This document shows, piece after piece, positions 18,301-26,791 of a stretch of 55,175 bases of DNA. The DNA comes from Phycisphaerales bacterium UBA2402. Its GTDB lineage: Bacteria; Planctomycetota; Phycisphaerae; Phycisphaerales; UBA1924. The stretch covers positions 1,059 through 56,233 of the forward strand of contig DDSA01000235.1 of assembly GCA_002343715.1 (NCBI GenBank). The letters are read 5' to 3'. Below the pieces are notes generated by a model. The model had not been told where the DNA came from. It saw only the letters and a list, made by a program, of their open reading frames with translations, and did not search any database. The first letter of the stretch is position 1. The number at the start of each line of letters is the position of its first letter. The position numbers were made by a program, and so were the translations under genes.

Positions 18301-18605
18301 CCGGCGGCGTTGGGCTTAACCTGACCGCCGCGACCCACGTCTTCCACTTCGACCGATGGTGGAACCCCGCCGTCGAGAACCAGGCCACCGACCGCGCCTA
18401 CCGCATCGGGCAGACCCGCACCGTGCAGGTACACAAGTTCGTCGTCCGCGGCACGCTCGAGGAGCGCATCGACCAGATGATCGAGAGCAAGACCGAACTC
18501 GCCGAAAATATCATCGGCAGCGGCGAGCAGTGGATCAGCGAAATGAACACCGACCAGTTGCGAGAGATCCTGACGCTGCGCAACGATGCGGTCGACGATG
18601 AATAG
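15333..18605 (+). CDS. SNF2-family DEAD/DEAH-box helicase with SNF2-associated N-terminal region
   Basis: Seen: 1090 residues. The N-terminal ~550 residues match the region of bacterial SNF2/RapA-like proteins, starting MTRVVHANWSGGALHLWIES. The ATPase core follows: motif I DDMGLGKT near residue 610, motif II LDEAQYIKNP near 732, motif III LTGTPVENR, then the second RecA lobe with FIHGGTTQ and motifs V-VI LSLRAGGVGLNLTAA and ATDRAYRIGQ near 1020. Family knowledge: these are double-stranded-DNA translocases that remodel nucleoprotein. Bacterial members act in transcription recycling or DNA repair and defence. No SWIM-type partner or defence genes lie nearby. The start is TTG 15333, with weak support. 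Confidence 0.93.
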   Translation: MTRVVHANWSGGALHLWIESQALFQALPPTVGEASVGLMRHPFAESPPTLPHLELGSSSTAGVLRLGLPASNGRPLPSSTLARAIGRSWIGEENEAHPILQVVEVPTLAIAPSTAGAVVTGLADALVEQGEYGEAEDGPLLGASLRYFAKAARFAQHLLVQQRFVPSLVQTSAGELRGAWQGWMSDEATAYRLAALVEAMPASARCVHDHLRFSGGAVTEEFIHALVDAHCREFLAAESFEDAVAERDPTSDLHVAWLGGLLAARDAVSAASAARQELVKRVRSWIGVLEERGASSAWRLLLRLREPVVTGLAPNAAPDPNAAVWAITFHLQAVEQPSLVIDASDVWMVSGESVTIMGRRLDHPQDLLLGELGRASRLYKRLEEALDDSEPTEVTLTTKQAYEFLREVRTVLTEQGFAVQAPDWWDSPSARVGAKLRLDSEAVNPFDRTRGGMTNAAKAQVGLNALIGYQWEIAVGDTTLSLAEFEQLAARRTPLVRVNGRWVEIRPEDVHAAVKFIREHPGGQVKLAEALRMAYSADLGDAGIPVVGMEATGWLNAFLNSEASSRQLEMLQTAKGFKGTLRPYQSRGVSWLAFQEQLGFGVCLADDMGLGKTIQLLALLAWEREVAPDAGGEPLVGAEADREAPEDGSAFPINHGVAPTLLLVPMSVVGNWIHETARFCPGIRLHVHHGAGRPTGDAFVQRAAESDLVVTTYSLANRDKDTIARVPWGRIVLDEAQYIKNPGAKQSQAVRSFQAARRVALTGTPVENRLTELWSIMDFLNPGYLGGAGSFRQKFAVPIERYHDKLRGEQLRGLIRPFVLRRLKSDPTVVADLPEKVESREFSHLTSEQAGLYESCVKKMLVQVEEADGMQRRGLVLATLVKLKQICNHPELALKGAEDARDRLVDPSRSGKCIRLLEMLDEVIAEGDQALVFTQFREMGKLLEAMIAHRFGKDVLFIHGGTTQPQRQSIIDRFQRADGSAPVLILSLRAGGVGLNLTAATHVFHFDRWWNPAVENQATDRAYRIGQTRTVQVHKFVVRGTLEERIDQMIESKTELAENIIGSGEQWISEMNTDQLREILTLRNDAVDDE

Positions 18606-18724
18606 CACGCGGCGGGAAGCAACCGCTGATATTGAGTTCGATGCCCGATGGGCAACGTCGTGAAAAGCGCCTATCATTGATCCCGTAATGAATCGGCCGA
18701 TGCCTCTTTCGTTGCGGTCATGAC

Positions 18725-18799
18725 GGCCCCGTCGTCTAGCCTGGTCCAGGACACCACCCTTTCACGGTGGTGACATGGGTTCGAATCCCATCGGGGTCA
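18725..18799 (+). tRNA. tRNA-Glu (anticodon TTC)
   Basis: A 75-nt cloverleaf. The acceptor GGCCCCG pairs with CGGGGTC, including one G-T pair. The anticodon stem ACCACC/GGTGGT encloses CTTTCAC with TTC. The T arm is ATGGGTTCGAATCCCAT. The discriminator is A and CCA is not encoded. Its 3' half is overlapped antisense by a recombinase remnant, as expected of a tRNA used as an integration site. Confidence 0.97.
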
Positions 18800-19304
18800 C
18801 TTTCCCGTTTCGCAAGGAGTCGCACCGAGTCGCATGGACTCGCGTAACTCCGCACGGGGTAAAGACTTGTGGAAGATTTTGCGACTCGGTGCGAGCCGGT
18901 GCGGTTCCTTGCTGCGCCGCAATTCGCGCCATGTCTGCGCCGGATTCTGCGCCGCCGGGCGGGAGCGCCCCGACGGCCTTCTCGAAGTCCGACTCCCGGA
19001 CCTGGAGGTAGTGGGCCCGCGCCACCGCGGGGGAGTTGCCCAACCACGCGCAGACGACGTGGGTCGGGAACAACTCCTCGAGCTCGGTCTGGCGGGAGCT
19101 GCGCAGGTTATGGAAGAGCTTGGGCCACGCCCGGACCCCGACGCGGGAGATGATCCTGAGCAGCTGCGTCCGGAGGTTGCAGTTGCGCTGCCGGTAGCGG
19201 GTGATGACGTACTCGCGTCCGGGTTCTGCCTGCTCGAACGCATCGAGAAGAAACGGTCTCAGTTCCGGGAAGATCGGCAGCACGCGCGACTCGCCCCCGG
19301 GCAA
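18762..19304 (-). pseudogene. Tyrosine recombinase (integrase), 5'-truncated remnant at tRNA-Glu
   Basis: Seen: about 110 residues of integrase C-terminal catalytic domain, beginning abruptly at SRVLPIFPELRPFLLDAFEQ with a TAG four codons upstream. So the N-terminal DNA-binding domain and the first catalytic Arg are missing. Retained are HNLRSSRQTELEE (second Arg box, H-x2-R), AWLGNSPAVARAHYLQV (the Trp/His box position and the nucleophile Tyr). The reading frame then runs antisense into the 3' half of tRNA-Glu, its last codons being tRNA complement. Family knowledge: integrases of this type insert into tRNA 3' ends. It is presumably inactive. No copy of the tRNA 3' end was found that would mark the far attachment site. 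Confidence 0.8.
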
Positions 19305-19556
19305 GTCACTCCGCTACCACTCATCCGATCGTCGTCCGTGGTTGATCTTGCCACGTTCGGATAAGAAACTCGCTTACGGTTGCCGCAGCGTGGACTGCGA
19401 GGCGTGATATGCGGGCTTCGGGGAGTGCCGTGCCAACGGCTTGACCGTGTGCGGCACCTGCATGGGTGCGCAAAGCTCCGATCAGCGTTGCCACGGGCTC
19501 TCGAAGTGTTCAGAGGCTTTGCGTCACCGGGCGGCCCACCGCCATGGACGACTGAT

Positions 19557-20645
19557 CTACGGCACCGGCTTGCCGACCGTGTTCGACTGGATCGATTCCG
19601 CGGTCGCCTGATTCCCGGTAAAGGTGCCCCCCGAGGGGTACCAGTACTCGATCCTGCGATAGGACTCATCTTGTGTGACCGTGCGTACGCTGCCATCGAA
19701 GAAGCAGGCGTTCATGGTCAAACTGTGTCTGTACGAAAGCAAGCGGTTGGTCGGGTCGTTGGGCCGCTGGGCACCGAATCGGCCGAACGCCGTCGACTCG
19801 TTGAAGATGGGCCCCGAGTCAGTGAACGAGCCGAAGCCGGGTGAGCCTTGCGCTGTTGAACTGGTCGGACGGCTCCCGGGTGCGGGGTTGATATCGAAAT
19901 CCAAGTACCGGATCGCGCCCTCGTCGTTTACCCAATAGCGGCATCCGTCCATCGCCAGCACTTTGTTGCTCAACTGCGTGCCGACGCGGTCGAAGCGGGG
20001 GATGAAGGTGTCGCTGATGCGAACCGGATTGTCGAAGTTCGCGCGCTTGTACATCGTCGTGCCCGCGGGGTTGGTCATGACACGAGCGCCTGAACGCACC
20101 GAGGCAAAGTGGAAGTTCGAGGGCGACAGGTAACTGATCTGCTTGTAGACCAGCGACTGCTGCACGGCGTTGAACTGCACGAAATCAGCGGTTCCTCCGC
20201 CGCCCGGCGGGTACAGGCGATCGTTGATCTTCCTCGCCGATGGGCAGCCGAACTTGTTGAAGATCTCCAGTGTGCGGCGGGCGCGGTTCACCGAGAGGCC
20301 CGCATAATCGCCCATGCACGGGCTGATCCAATCAAAGATGCTCGTCGGGGTGCTGGGCGTTGTGTCGAAGAGGAGGTTCGCGCCATTCACCATGTCCGCG
20401 GCCTCTCCCGAGGAGTGATAGCCGGCGTAATACTCCTTGTTGTCCCCGCCGTACGACACCTGAGACTGGCCAAGGCTGCGGATCATGGACTTGCACACCA
20501 GGTTCCTGGCCGCTTCACGGGCTTTCCCGAGCGAGGGCAGCAGCAAACTGATCAACAGCGCGATGATGGCGATGACGACGAGCAACTCGATGAGCGTGAA
20601 GCCGCGGCGCTGTGATCCTCGACGGGGCGTTGTGATGGTCGGCAT
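19557..20645 (-). CDS. Type II secretion-like pseudopilin with H-X9-DG motif
   Basis: Seen: 362 residues. A prepilin peptidase site lies between G15 and F16, followed by the hydrophobic helix [20 protein letters not shown] with the conserved Glu at +5. [13 protein letters not shown] continues the helix. Near the C-terminus, [16 protein letters not shown] contains H, nine residues, then DG. That is the H-X9-DG motif of the planctomycete-rich pseudopilin-like family (DUF1559 type). Such proteins are processed by a prepilin peptidase and sit in the inner membrane; their function is mostly unknown and each genome carries many. The membrane protein encoded upstream at 20672 is probably its partner. 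Confidence 0.9.
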   Translation of the reverse strand: MPTITTPRRGSQRRGFTLIELLVVIAIIALLISLLLPSLGKAREAARNLVCKSMIRSLGQSQVSYGGDNKEYYAGYHSSGEAADMVNGANLLFDTTPSTPTSIFDWISPCMGDYAGLSVNRARRTLEIFNKFGCPSARKINDRLYPPGGGGTADFVQFNAVQQSLVYKQISYLSPSNFHFASVRSGARVMTNPAGTTMYKRANFDNPVRISDTFIPRFDRVGTQLSNKVLAMDGCRYWVNDEGAIRYLDFDINPAPGSRPTSSTAQGSPGFGSFTDSGPIFNESTAFGRFGAQRPNDPTNRLLSYRHSLTMNACFFDGSVRTVTQDESYRRIEYWYPSGGTFTGNQATAESIQSNTVGKPVP

Positions 20646-20671
20646 CTGAACTCGCTTTGCGTGTGGAGGTC

Positions 20672-21067
20672 CTACTTGAAGATATCAGCCTTTGCCGGCG
20701 TCCCGGAAGAGGGCTTGATTTCGCCCGTCTTGGGATCCGCCAGCCCGGGTAACGCCGTCCGCATCTTTCCATCCGGTCCTTGCATCGCGTAGGGTAGGTA
20801 CCGGTTCTCCACAAACCACCTGCCTTCCTTGTTCAACGCCGGAAAGAGATTCTCCTCACCGGACACCGGATGCCGCGCCGGGAGCATGATCGGTCGGTTC
20901 TTGGGCATCGCGGCCTCAAAGAGATCGCCGGTGTTCAAATCCACCAAGTACATCGAAGTGGACGAACTTGTGTCCGGAACTTGTGAACAGGTATAGAGCA
21001 CCGAGCCGGCCATCGCCAGGACCGAAGCCACGATCACGATTAGTTGCCACGGCTTTGCGCCCCGCAT
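20672..21067 (-). CDS. Single-pass membrane protein paired with the pseudopilin
   Basis: Not a named family. I chose the start at 21067 ([20 protein letters not shown]), which puts the transmembrane segment at residues 8-26; a start at 21088 adds seven residues. After the anchor comes a short periplasmic domain with [16 protein letters not shown] and [20 protein letters not shown], which looks like a mixed beta domain. It ends 26 bases before the pseudopilin start, on the same strand, so the pair is very likely co-transcribed. Confidence 0.75.
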   Translation of the reverse strand: MRGAKPWQLIVIVASVLAMAGSVLYTCSQVPDTSSSTSMYLVDLNTGDLFEAAMPKNRPIMLPARHPVSGEENLFPALNKEGRWFVENRYLPYAMQGPDGKMRTALPGLADPKTGEIKPSSGTPAKADIFK

Positions 21068-21644
21068 CGGTCCATACTCCACACCCACAGATTGTGTTTT
21101 CTACCCATCCCCGCCACTAGGAAGGGTGCATGAAAGGCGAAGAACTCGCCCATTTTGTACGCCGTCATGGTACTCGCATCCACTCGACTTCGCCAAATTT
21201 GCCCATTTCCTAACCTTCCATGACGAAGCGACAGGATTCCCACATTATTTGCTTTCGCACTGAACGATGAGTTCAAGAGGATTGTCTCGACTCGAAAGTA
21301 CTCTGCCTACGGTCACCGGATACGTGTGAAGAAGCGTGTGATCTTCGTTGGGTGATTGTGGATGCTGAGTAAAATTGAGTGGAACTTAGATTTTGCCGGA
21401 CGGATTCCCGAGCATCCTCGAGGTGGTCTTTAGACAGTTTAGTGGTCTCTTAAAACAAGTATGACTCGCGGCGACTCGAAAGTCCGGAAATGGTCCCATA
21501 ACAGCAGATACTTATCTAGAAACGAGCTCGGACGGATACGGGTTATCATTCACCAAACATAGGTGAGGATCTTGTCGTAGCATCCATGACGTTTCCTGCA
21601 TCGAAGATTCATCGATCCCGCGATGTAGTAAAGGACCAGACACG
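21068..21644. other. Gene-poor stretch upstream of msrBA
   Basis: About 570 bases without a supported gene, visibly less GC-rich than the flanks. A 12-bp direct repeat, CGACTCGAAAGT, occurs at 21288-21299 and 21472-21483. A 78-codon minus-strand frame (21040-21276) overlaps the neighbouring gene and has no recognisable content. AAAGGA at the right end is the ribosome site for msrBA. The base composition and the recombinase remnant 2 kb away make this a candidate old island edge, but no attachment repeat was found. Confidence 0.5.
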
Positions 21645-22745
21645 ATGACTCTCTTCCACTATTCGATGATCGGTATCGCCGCCGCGGCGGTGTCCGTGGC
21701 GGTGTGCCTCTTTCGTGGAGAGCCCCCAGCCGGGACGGTGGAGACTTCGGAGATCACAGGCGTGAAAGCAAGCACGAAACAAACCGGCACTTCCGCCGGA
21801 GTTACATTTTCGAAAGCCGGTTACGACATCACGCGGCTTTCACCTCAGCGCATCGATGAACTGGCAAAAAAACTCACGCCCGAGGAGGCAGACATCATAC
21901 TCGCCCGCGGCACGGAGCGGGCTTTCTGCGGCAACCTTCTCGATAACAAGAAGGATGGCGTGTATCTCTGTCGCCTGTGCGAACTTCCATTGTTCGGCAG
22001 CGATGCGAAGTTCAACTCCGGGACTGGGTGGCCCAGTTTCTTCAAGCCCTACGCGCCGGGCCACGTGGCGACCGTCGTGGATCGTTCTCACGGCATGATC
22101 CGCGATGAAATCGTCTGCGCCCGATGCACCGCGCACCTCGGGCACGTCTTCGAGGACGGGCCGAAGCCGACCGGGCTGCGCTTCTGTCTGAACTCAGCGT
22201 CGCTCACGTTCGTTGAGAAAGGGCAGGAACTTCCGGACTCCGCCAAGCCGATCCCGACGCAAACGGCGTATTTCGCCGGCGGATGTTTCTGGGGTGTCGA
22301 AGACCGATTCCAGCAACTCCCCGGAGTCATCGATGTGGTCAGCGGCTATATGGGCGGCCGCACCGAGAATCCCACATACAGGGATATTTGCTACAAGGAC
22401 ACCGGCCACGCGGAGACCGTAAAAATTCTCTTTGACCCCGCTCGGATCACCTACCGCCAACTCCTCGAACGTTTCTTTCGCTTCCATGACCCCACAACCC
22501 TGAACCGGCAAGGGCCGGATGTGGGGGACCAGTATCGTTCCGCGATCTTTACCGCCGATGATGCTCAGGCTCAGACCGCCGCATCGTTCATTAGCGAACA
22601 ACAGCAAACCGATCGCTTCAAGTCTCGGAAGATCGTGACGCAGGTGAAATCCGTGCAGGAAGCCGGAAAGTTCTACGAGGCGGAGGAGTACCACCAGGAT
22701 TACCACCTCAAGAACGGCGGCCACTGCGCGTTGCCCGAGGAGTGA
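21645..22745 (+). CDS. msrBA: Fused peptide methionine-R/S-sulfoxide reductase (MsrB-MsrA order)
   Basis: It repairs both stereoisomers of methionine sulfoxide. Seen: 366 residues. An N-terminal hydrophobic segment (7-22) suggests membrane anchoring or export, so repair probably happens in the periplasm. The MsrB domain spans about 55-192, with structural zinc pairs C109-C112 and C158-C161 and catalytic C181 in GLRFCLNSAS. The MsrA domain runs from about 205, with nucleophile C214 in AGGCFWGVED and later TGHAET, GDQYRSAIF and YHQDY. MsrB-first fusions are the less common order. AAAGGA precedes the ATG. Confidence 0.95.
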   Translation: MTLFHYSMIGIAAAAVSVAVCLFRGEPPAGTVETSEITGVKASTKQTGTSAGVTFSKAGYDITRLSPQRIDELAKKLTPEEADIILARGTERAFCGNLLDNKKDGVYLCRLCELPLFGSDAKFNSGTGWPSFFKPYAPGHVATVVDRSHGMIRDEIVCARCTAHLGHVFEDGPKPTGLRFCLNSASLTFVEKGQELPDSAKPIPTQTAYFAGGCFWGVEDRFQQLPGVIDVVSGYMGGRTENPTYRDICYKDTGHAETVKILFDPARITYRQLLERFFRFHDPTTLNRQGPDVGDQYRSAIFTADDAQAQTAASFISEQQQTDRFKSRKIVTQVKSVQEAGKFYEAEEYHQDYHLKNGGHCALPEE

Positions 22746-22822
22746 CAGGCAAACGCGCACGCGTTCAAGATCTACACCCAGCGGCGATCGGTGTGCGGAG
22801 GTGGGCTTAGAACAACCCCTCA

Positions 22823-25501
22823 TCACCCCCGCATGGTCGAGAGCAACTCACGGGGCGATCTTTTCGCGGATGAGAGAGCGGTCGGCAGCGCCGCACCGAG
22901 CGTCACGGCGAAGATGAACAACCATCCGACAGCGATTGGTACGAGCGGTGGCCGCACCGAAAGTTCAAGCCCGAAGAGCAGCCGATCCAGCCGCTGCCCG
23001 CTCGCGATGCCTTGCACACCCAGCGCTGTGCCGAGAAGAACCGCGGTGAGGGCGATGAGGACGGCCTCCGCGAGGATGAGCCGGATCAGCAGCCCCCTCG
23101 TGGCTCCGATGGACCGCAACACTCCGAACTCGAATCGGCGGCTTTGTACGCCGGCGATGATGATGTTCGCCACGCCGAATCCGGCTACCAGCATGGCGAA
23201 TACCGCCACCGATGATGCGATGACCAGGCCGCCGCCGATCAGCTCGCGGATCTGCTCCTTGACCTGCCTTCCGCTCCCCGCATCGAGCAGGCCCGCATCG
23301 AGCAACCCGGTGCGGATCATCGCCAACGCCTCGCCGTCGTCGTGGCCGGGATCAAGCCCGATCTGGATCAGGTTGATCGCTTCGGATCGGAACACTTCCT
23401 TCAGGTCTTTTCTCGAACCAAAGACGGCGTGGATCGCCTGGTCAGTAAAAGACTCGCCCACCTGAAAGAACTTGCTGACGATTTCCAGCCCCGGACTGGT
23501 CACCACTCCCACGATTTCAAAGTCGTGTTCGATGCTCCCGGAGCGGGCGCGGAACGAGTCGCCCACCCGTACACCGTTGGCAATCTGGAACTCCTTGGCA
23601 ACCAGAATCGCGCCCCCCTCGCCCAATCGTCTCTGCGCTTCCGCCTGCCCTTCGGGAGTGGTCGGTTCGATCCAGGTGATCCGGTTCATCCGAAAGAATG
23701 AATCCGGCTCAAAGGCCATGAACATCGACTTGTACCGCTGTATCGCCCGCACGCCGAACGCGTCCTGTTCGATCGGTTGAAGCGTGACGGCGCAGGTCCC
23801 CGTGACAAAGGGCATCGCGTTCAACTTGTCCAGCGCCGATTCGGTCAGGTTCAGGCCCATGACAAACGCGTCCGGGAACTCGAACTTTGCCAGCCAGTCC
23901 TGCACGATCGACCGTCCCTGGGTCCAGATCGCCACCATGATGGCCAGGCCCGACATCATCGCGCTGGCGGTGAACCCATAGCGAAACGGCGTCGCCCGGA
24001 TCGTCCGCGACAGCATGTTCCGAGGCAGGCCGAGCAGCGTGTTCACCGCCGGCCCCGCTGACCATTCCACCAGTAGCAAGACGGGCACGCCCAGCAGGAA
24101 GTACCCGATGAACATGCCCGGCAGGCCGACAGTCGCGTATGACCAGAAGGCAACCTGCCCGTCCCGCGGCCCGAAGGTAATCGCAACCTGCAACGCGAGC
24201 AAGCACAACCCGATCGTCAGCAGACGGAGAATCATGCCCCGTCCGGGCGGCACACTCCGCACGCTCAATCCTTCGAGCGGCGATGCCCGGGACGCTCGCC
24301 ACGCCGGGTACGCCGCGCCGAGCAACCCTGCACCGATCGACCCCGCCAGGGCCATCCAGACGCCGAAGAGCGAGACCACAGCCCCGGTGGGTAGTTCCTT
24401 CGTGAAATTCGCGGCTAATGCGAAAGCCAGCGCGATCCCAAGCGGGATTCCGACGGCGGCACCCGCACCCCCGATCATCGCGCCGATGGTCAGTTGCACC
24501 GCCGCGAGTTGGCCTCGCGTTGCGCCGATACAGCGCAGAAGTGCAAGCTCGCGCTCCCGCTCGGTGACTCCGGTCGAAAGCCCCGTGGCGATGATGAACG
24601 AAGCCGAAAGAAAAGCCATGACCGTCGCGAGCACAAACCCCAGTTCAGCGCCGCGCACGTTCGTGTCAAGATCGCTTGTGATGCGTGCGGTGGTCTGCAC
24701 CAGCGCGCGACTCCCGAAACGCTCGCGATGACGGTCGACGACCTCGGTGGGGCTTGTTCCATCCCGAAGCACGACATCGATCTCCGAGAGTCGATTCTGG
24801 CCCGTAATTCTTGCCAGCCCTTCGAGCGTGAGGTGGCACTGCCACCGAGTCCCGAATGGAGGTTGCGCCGTGACTCCAACGATTTGCAGCGGGATCGGCG
24901 AGCGCAATAAACGCACGATGAAGACTTCAGTACCCAGCCCCGGCTGCTCCGGCCCGTCTGCGGGATCTTCGCCCCGCAGCACGCGATACGCCCCGCGCTG
25001 CGGGTTGGTAAATCCACGCACAAGCCCCTCATCCACCGCGATTTCATCCGGTGCCTCGGGCAGCCGTCCCGCCACGAGATTGATGCCCCGGATGCGAGGT
25101 TCCAGCCCCGGGTCAATCCCAAACGCCGTCGCGGTCCCGAGACATTCGATCCGCACCCGTTCCCGAGGCTTGTTCGGCGATTCGAGGACGAACGGACGAC
25201 GGAACGCGATGCCGATCGAGGCGGTGGACCGTCCTACCGCCAGGGCCGACTCCGGCCAAGCACGGGCGGCTTCCAGATCCTCGGTCGTCAGATATTTCCC
25301 GCTCCCGACGGGTGTGATTCTGACTTCGGCGCGGCCCACGGCCTCATCGAGCCGGGCTGAAACGCCCCGGGTCACGCTCGCCATCGCGCACGCCACGCCG
25401 GCGATCATCGCCGCGGAAAGGGCCACGGCGATGATGAGCAGCAGCGTGCGGCTACGTCGCGCGAGTGCAGTGCTGATAGCGAGCCGCAACTCCGGCCGCA
25501 T
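22823..25501 (-). CDS. ABC transporter permease, FtsX/MacB-LolE type
   Basis: Seen: 892 residues from ATG 25501. An N-terminal transmembrane helix (about 20-40) is followed by a large periplasmic domain, then an FtsX domain of three helices around 290-420. A middle pair of helices follows near 430-470, then a second helix (IRATPFRYGFTASAMMSGLA region) with another large periplasmic domain. The final FtsX domain spans about 770-880. The conserved cytoplasmic turns LALLRCIGATRGQL and FGVLRSIGATRGLL mark both FtsX repeats. Family knowledge: such permeases extrude or extract lipids, lipoproteins or peptides, using ATP hydrolysis mechanically. The gene overlaps its ATPase gene by 50 bases. Confidence 0.92.
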   Translation of the reverse strand: MRPELRLAISTALARRSRTLLLIIAVALSAAMIAGVACAMASVTRGVSARLDEAVGRAEVRITPVGSGKYLTTEDLEAARAWPESALAVGRSTASIGIAFRRPFVLESPNKPRERVRIECLGTATAFGIDPGLEPRIRGINLVAGRLPEAPDEIAVDEGLVRGFTNPQRGAYRVLRGEDPADGPEQPGLGTEVFIVRLLRSPIPLQIVGVTAQPPFGTRWQCHLTLEGLARITGQNRLSEIDVVLRDGTSPTEVVDRHRERFGSRALVQTTARITSDLDTNVRGAELGFVLATVMAFLSASFIIATGLSTGVTERERELALLRCIGATRGQLAAVQLTIGAMIGGAGAAVGIPLGIALAFALAANFTKELPTGAVVSLFGVWMALAGSIGAGLLGAAYPAWRASRASPLEGLSVRSVPPGRGMILRLLTIGLCLLALQVAITFGPRDGQVAFWSYATVGLPGMFIGYFLLGVPVLLLVEWSAGPAVNTLLGLPRNMLSRTIRATPFRYGFTASAMMSGLAIMVAIWTQGRSIVQDWLAKFEFPDAFVMGLNLTESALDKLNAMPFVTGTCAVTLQPIEQDAFGVRAIQRYKSMFMAFEPDSFFRMNRITWIEPTTPEGQAEAQRRLGEGGAILVAKEFQIANGVRVGDSFRARSGSIEHDFEIVGVVTSPGLEIVSKFFQVGESFTDQAIHAVFGSRKDLKEVFRSEAINLIQIGLDPGHDDGEALAMIRTGLLDAGLLDAGSGRQVKEQIRELIGGGLVIASSVAVFAMLVAGFGVANIIIAGVQSRRFEFGVLRSIGATRGLLIRLILAEAVLIALTAVLLGTALGVQGIASGQRLDRLLFGLELSVRPPLVPIAVGWLFIFAVTLGAALPTALSSAKRSPRELLSTMRG

Positions 25502-26246
25502 CAAGCCCCTCCGTTTCGATGATGGCTGTCATCCGTCCGTCCCGGAGCACGAAGATGCGCTCACAATGGACCGCCGCAGCGGGTTCATGCGTGACCATGA
25601 GAACGAGCGTGCCGCACTCGCCGGCGACTTCCTTGAGGAGCGACCAGAGTCGCTCGCTCGTGCCCGAGTCCAAACTGCCCGTTGGTTCGTCGGCGAAGAT
25701 CACAGGAGGCGAAAAGAGCAGCGCACGCGCGATAGCGACCCGCTGCTGCTCCCCTCCGGACAGGGCATCGGGACGGTGGTGGTCACGCCCTTTCAACCCC
25801 AGGCGGTCGAGCAGCATTCCGCTGCGTTCAGCGAGATGGGCTTGGTCCTCTCCAGCCAGCATGCCAGGAAGTTCCACATTCTCCCGCGCCGACAGCGTCG
25901 GGATCAGGTTGAACTGCTGAAAAACGATCCCGATGTCACGCCTTCGGAACCCGGTCGCTTCGGCTTCAGTCAATGCATGGATCGCGCGGCCCGCGATGTG
26001 GATCTCACCCGCATCGGGCCGGTCCAGCGCCGCCAGGAGGTGTAAGAGCGTCGTTTTCCCGCTGCCCGATTGGCCCATGACGGCGAAGAACCCCGGACGC
26101 TCGATCGTGAGATCCACACCCCGAAGTGCTTCGACCTCACGGCCGCCCATGCAGTAGCGTTTGCGTACATCACGGCAGACAATGCTCGGAACCTGGCGCG
26201 ACGGCGTCCGGTCTCGGGTTGGTGCGGTCGCGTCTGACGGAGTCAT
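25452..26246 (-). CDS. ABC transporter ATP-binding protein, LolD/MacB type
   Basis: Seen: 264 residues from ATG 26246; the longer frame would run into gcvH. Walker A is GQSGSGKT (58-65), the Q-loop is VFQQFNLIPTLSARENV, the signature is LSGGEQQRVAIARAL, Walker B is VIFADEPTGSLD, and the H-loop is VTHEP. The Q-loop FQxFNLIPTLSA sequence is typical of the LolD/MacB/FtsE group that pairs with FtsX-type permeases, and the permease gene indeed overlaps its 3' end. The start codon lies 14 bases after the gcvH stop, so the three genes likely share a transcript. Confidence 0.94.
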   Translation of the reverse strand: MTPSDATAPTRDRTPSRQVPSIVCRDVRKRYCMGGREVEALRGVDLTIERPGFFAVMGQSGSGKTTLLHLLAALDRPDAGEIHIAGRAIHALTEAEATGFRRRDIGIVFQQFNLIPTLSARENVELPGMLAGEDQAHLAERSGMLLDRLGLKGRDHHRPDALSGGEQQRVAIARALLFSPPVIFADEPTGSLDSGTSERLWSLLKEVAGECGTLVLMVTHEPAAAVHCERIFVLRDGRMTAIIETEGLDAAGVAARYQHCTRAT

Positions 26247-26260
26247 CGAAGTAGTCGGGC

Positions 26261-26641
26261 TCAACCGGGGTGCTGGGCGTTGTAGGCCGTCGCGTCCATG
26301 CACGAGGACAAGCCGGTCTTGTCTCCGATGCGGACTCTGATCAACCACCCCTTCCCGTACGGATCCCTGTTGAGCAGTCCGGGATCATCCGCCAGGGCGG
26401 GGTTTGTTTCGATGACTTCGCCCGCGGCGGCGCAATAGATGTCGCTCGTGGTCTTGACGGACTCCACTTCGCCCACGATCTCGCCCGCTATGAATGCATG
26501 TCCGGGCTTTTTCATCTCGACATAGGTGACATCGGTCAGTTGATCGACGGCGAACTGGGTCAGACCCAGGGTGAGGGTGTCTCCCTCGACTTTGTGCCAT
26601 TCGTGGGACTCTGAGTAGACGCGATCGGCGGGTGCGGGCAT
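26261..26641 (-). CDS. gcvH: Glycine cleavage system H protein
   Basis: Lipoylated shuttle protein of the glycine cleavage complex, carrying the methylamine intermediate between P, T and L proteins. Seen: 126 residues with HEW near the N-terminus and LGLTQFAVDQLTDVTYVEM. The lipoyl lysine is K63 in VEVESVKTTSDIYC-like context (GEVESVKTTSDIY). NPALADDPGLLNRDPYGKGW and its Trp follow. The genes for P and T proteins are not in the window; the L protein could be the Lpd at 41781. GAGAA lies before the ATG. Confidence 0.95.
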   Translation of the reverse strand: MPAPADRVYSESHEWHKVEGDTLTLGLTQFAVDQLTDVTYVEMKKPGHAFIAGEIVGEVESVKTTSDIYCAAAGEVIETNPALADDPGLLNRDPYGKGWLIRVRIGDKTGLSSCMDATAYNAQHPG

Positions 26642-26677
26642 GGATGTTCTCGGGGGGTGCTGACGTGAAAAGGCTCG

Positions 26678-26706
26678 ATGCTATGAGGGCGGGACTGAAC
26701 TGGCAA
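26678..26706 (-). promoter_or_regulatory. Possible gcvH promoter
   Basis: On the minus strand TTGCCA and TAGCAT are separated by 17 bases. The -10 box ends 36 bases before the gcvH ATG, so the leader would be about 30 nt. No glycine riboswitch fold is seen. Confidence 0.35.
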
Positions 26707-26762
26707 CGACGGGGCGAGGCAGCAATCAGGACCCCGGCATTGAAGTTTGGGTGAATTCCCCA

Positions 26763-26791
26763 TTGACCGGGCGGGCCATCGGCGTTATTCT
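26763..26791 (+). promoter_or_regulatory. Sigma70-type promoter TTGACC-17-TATTCT with no coding gene downstream
   Basis: TTGACC (26763-26768) and TATTCT (26786-26791) have the optimal 17-base spacing. It points away from gcvH and into the 3' end of thpR, antisense. The predicted start is near 26798, about 22 bases before a strong terminator hairpin. Confidence 0.5.

Noticed and set aside
16458..18677. 739-codon frame opposite the SNF2 helicase
   Set aside because: Long antisense frames are expected in GC-rich genes; the protein has no known motif and mirrors the helicase codons.
19305..19556. Missing N-terminal half of the integrase
   Set aside because: All three minus frames were checked upstream of the remnant; none continues the integrase, and stops follow at once.
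21040..21276. 78-codon minus-strand frame upstream of the pseudopilin partner
   Set aside because: Overlaps the supported gene, has no ribosome site or recognisable motif. A degraded gene cannot be excluded.
18800..21644. Second attachment copy of the tRNA-Glu 3' end
   Set aside because: No repeat of GGTTCGAATCCCATCGGGG was found by eye in this stretch.
26642..26784. Glycine riboswitch ahead of gcvH
   Set aside because: The 143-base gap lacks the paired aptamer motifs and is too short for the usual tandem form.
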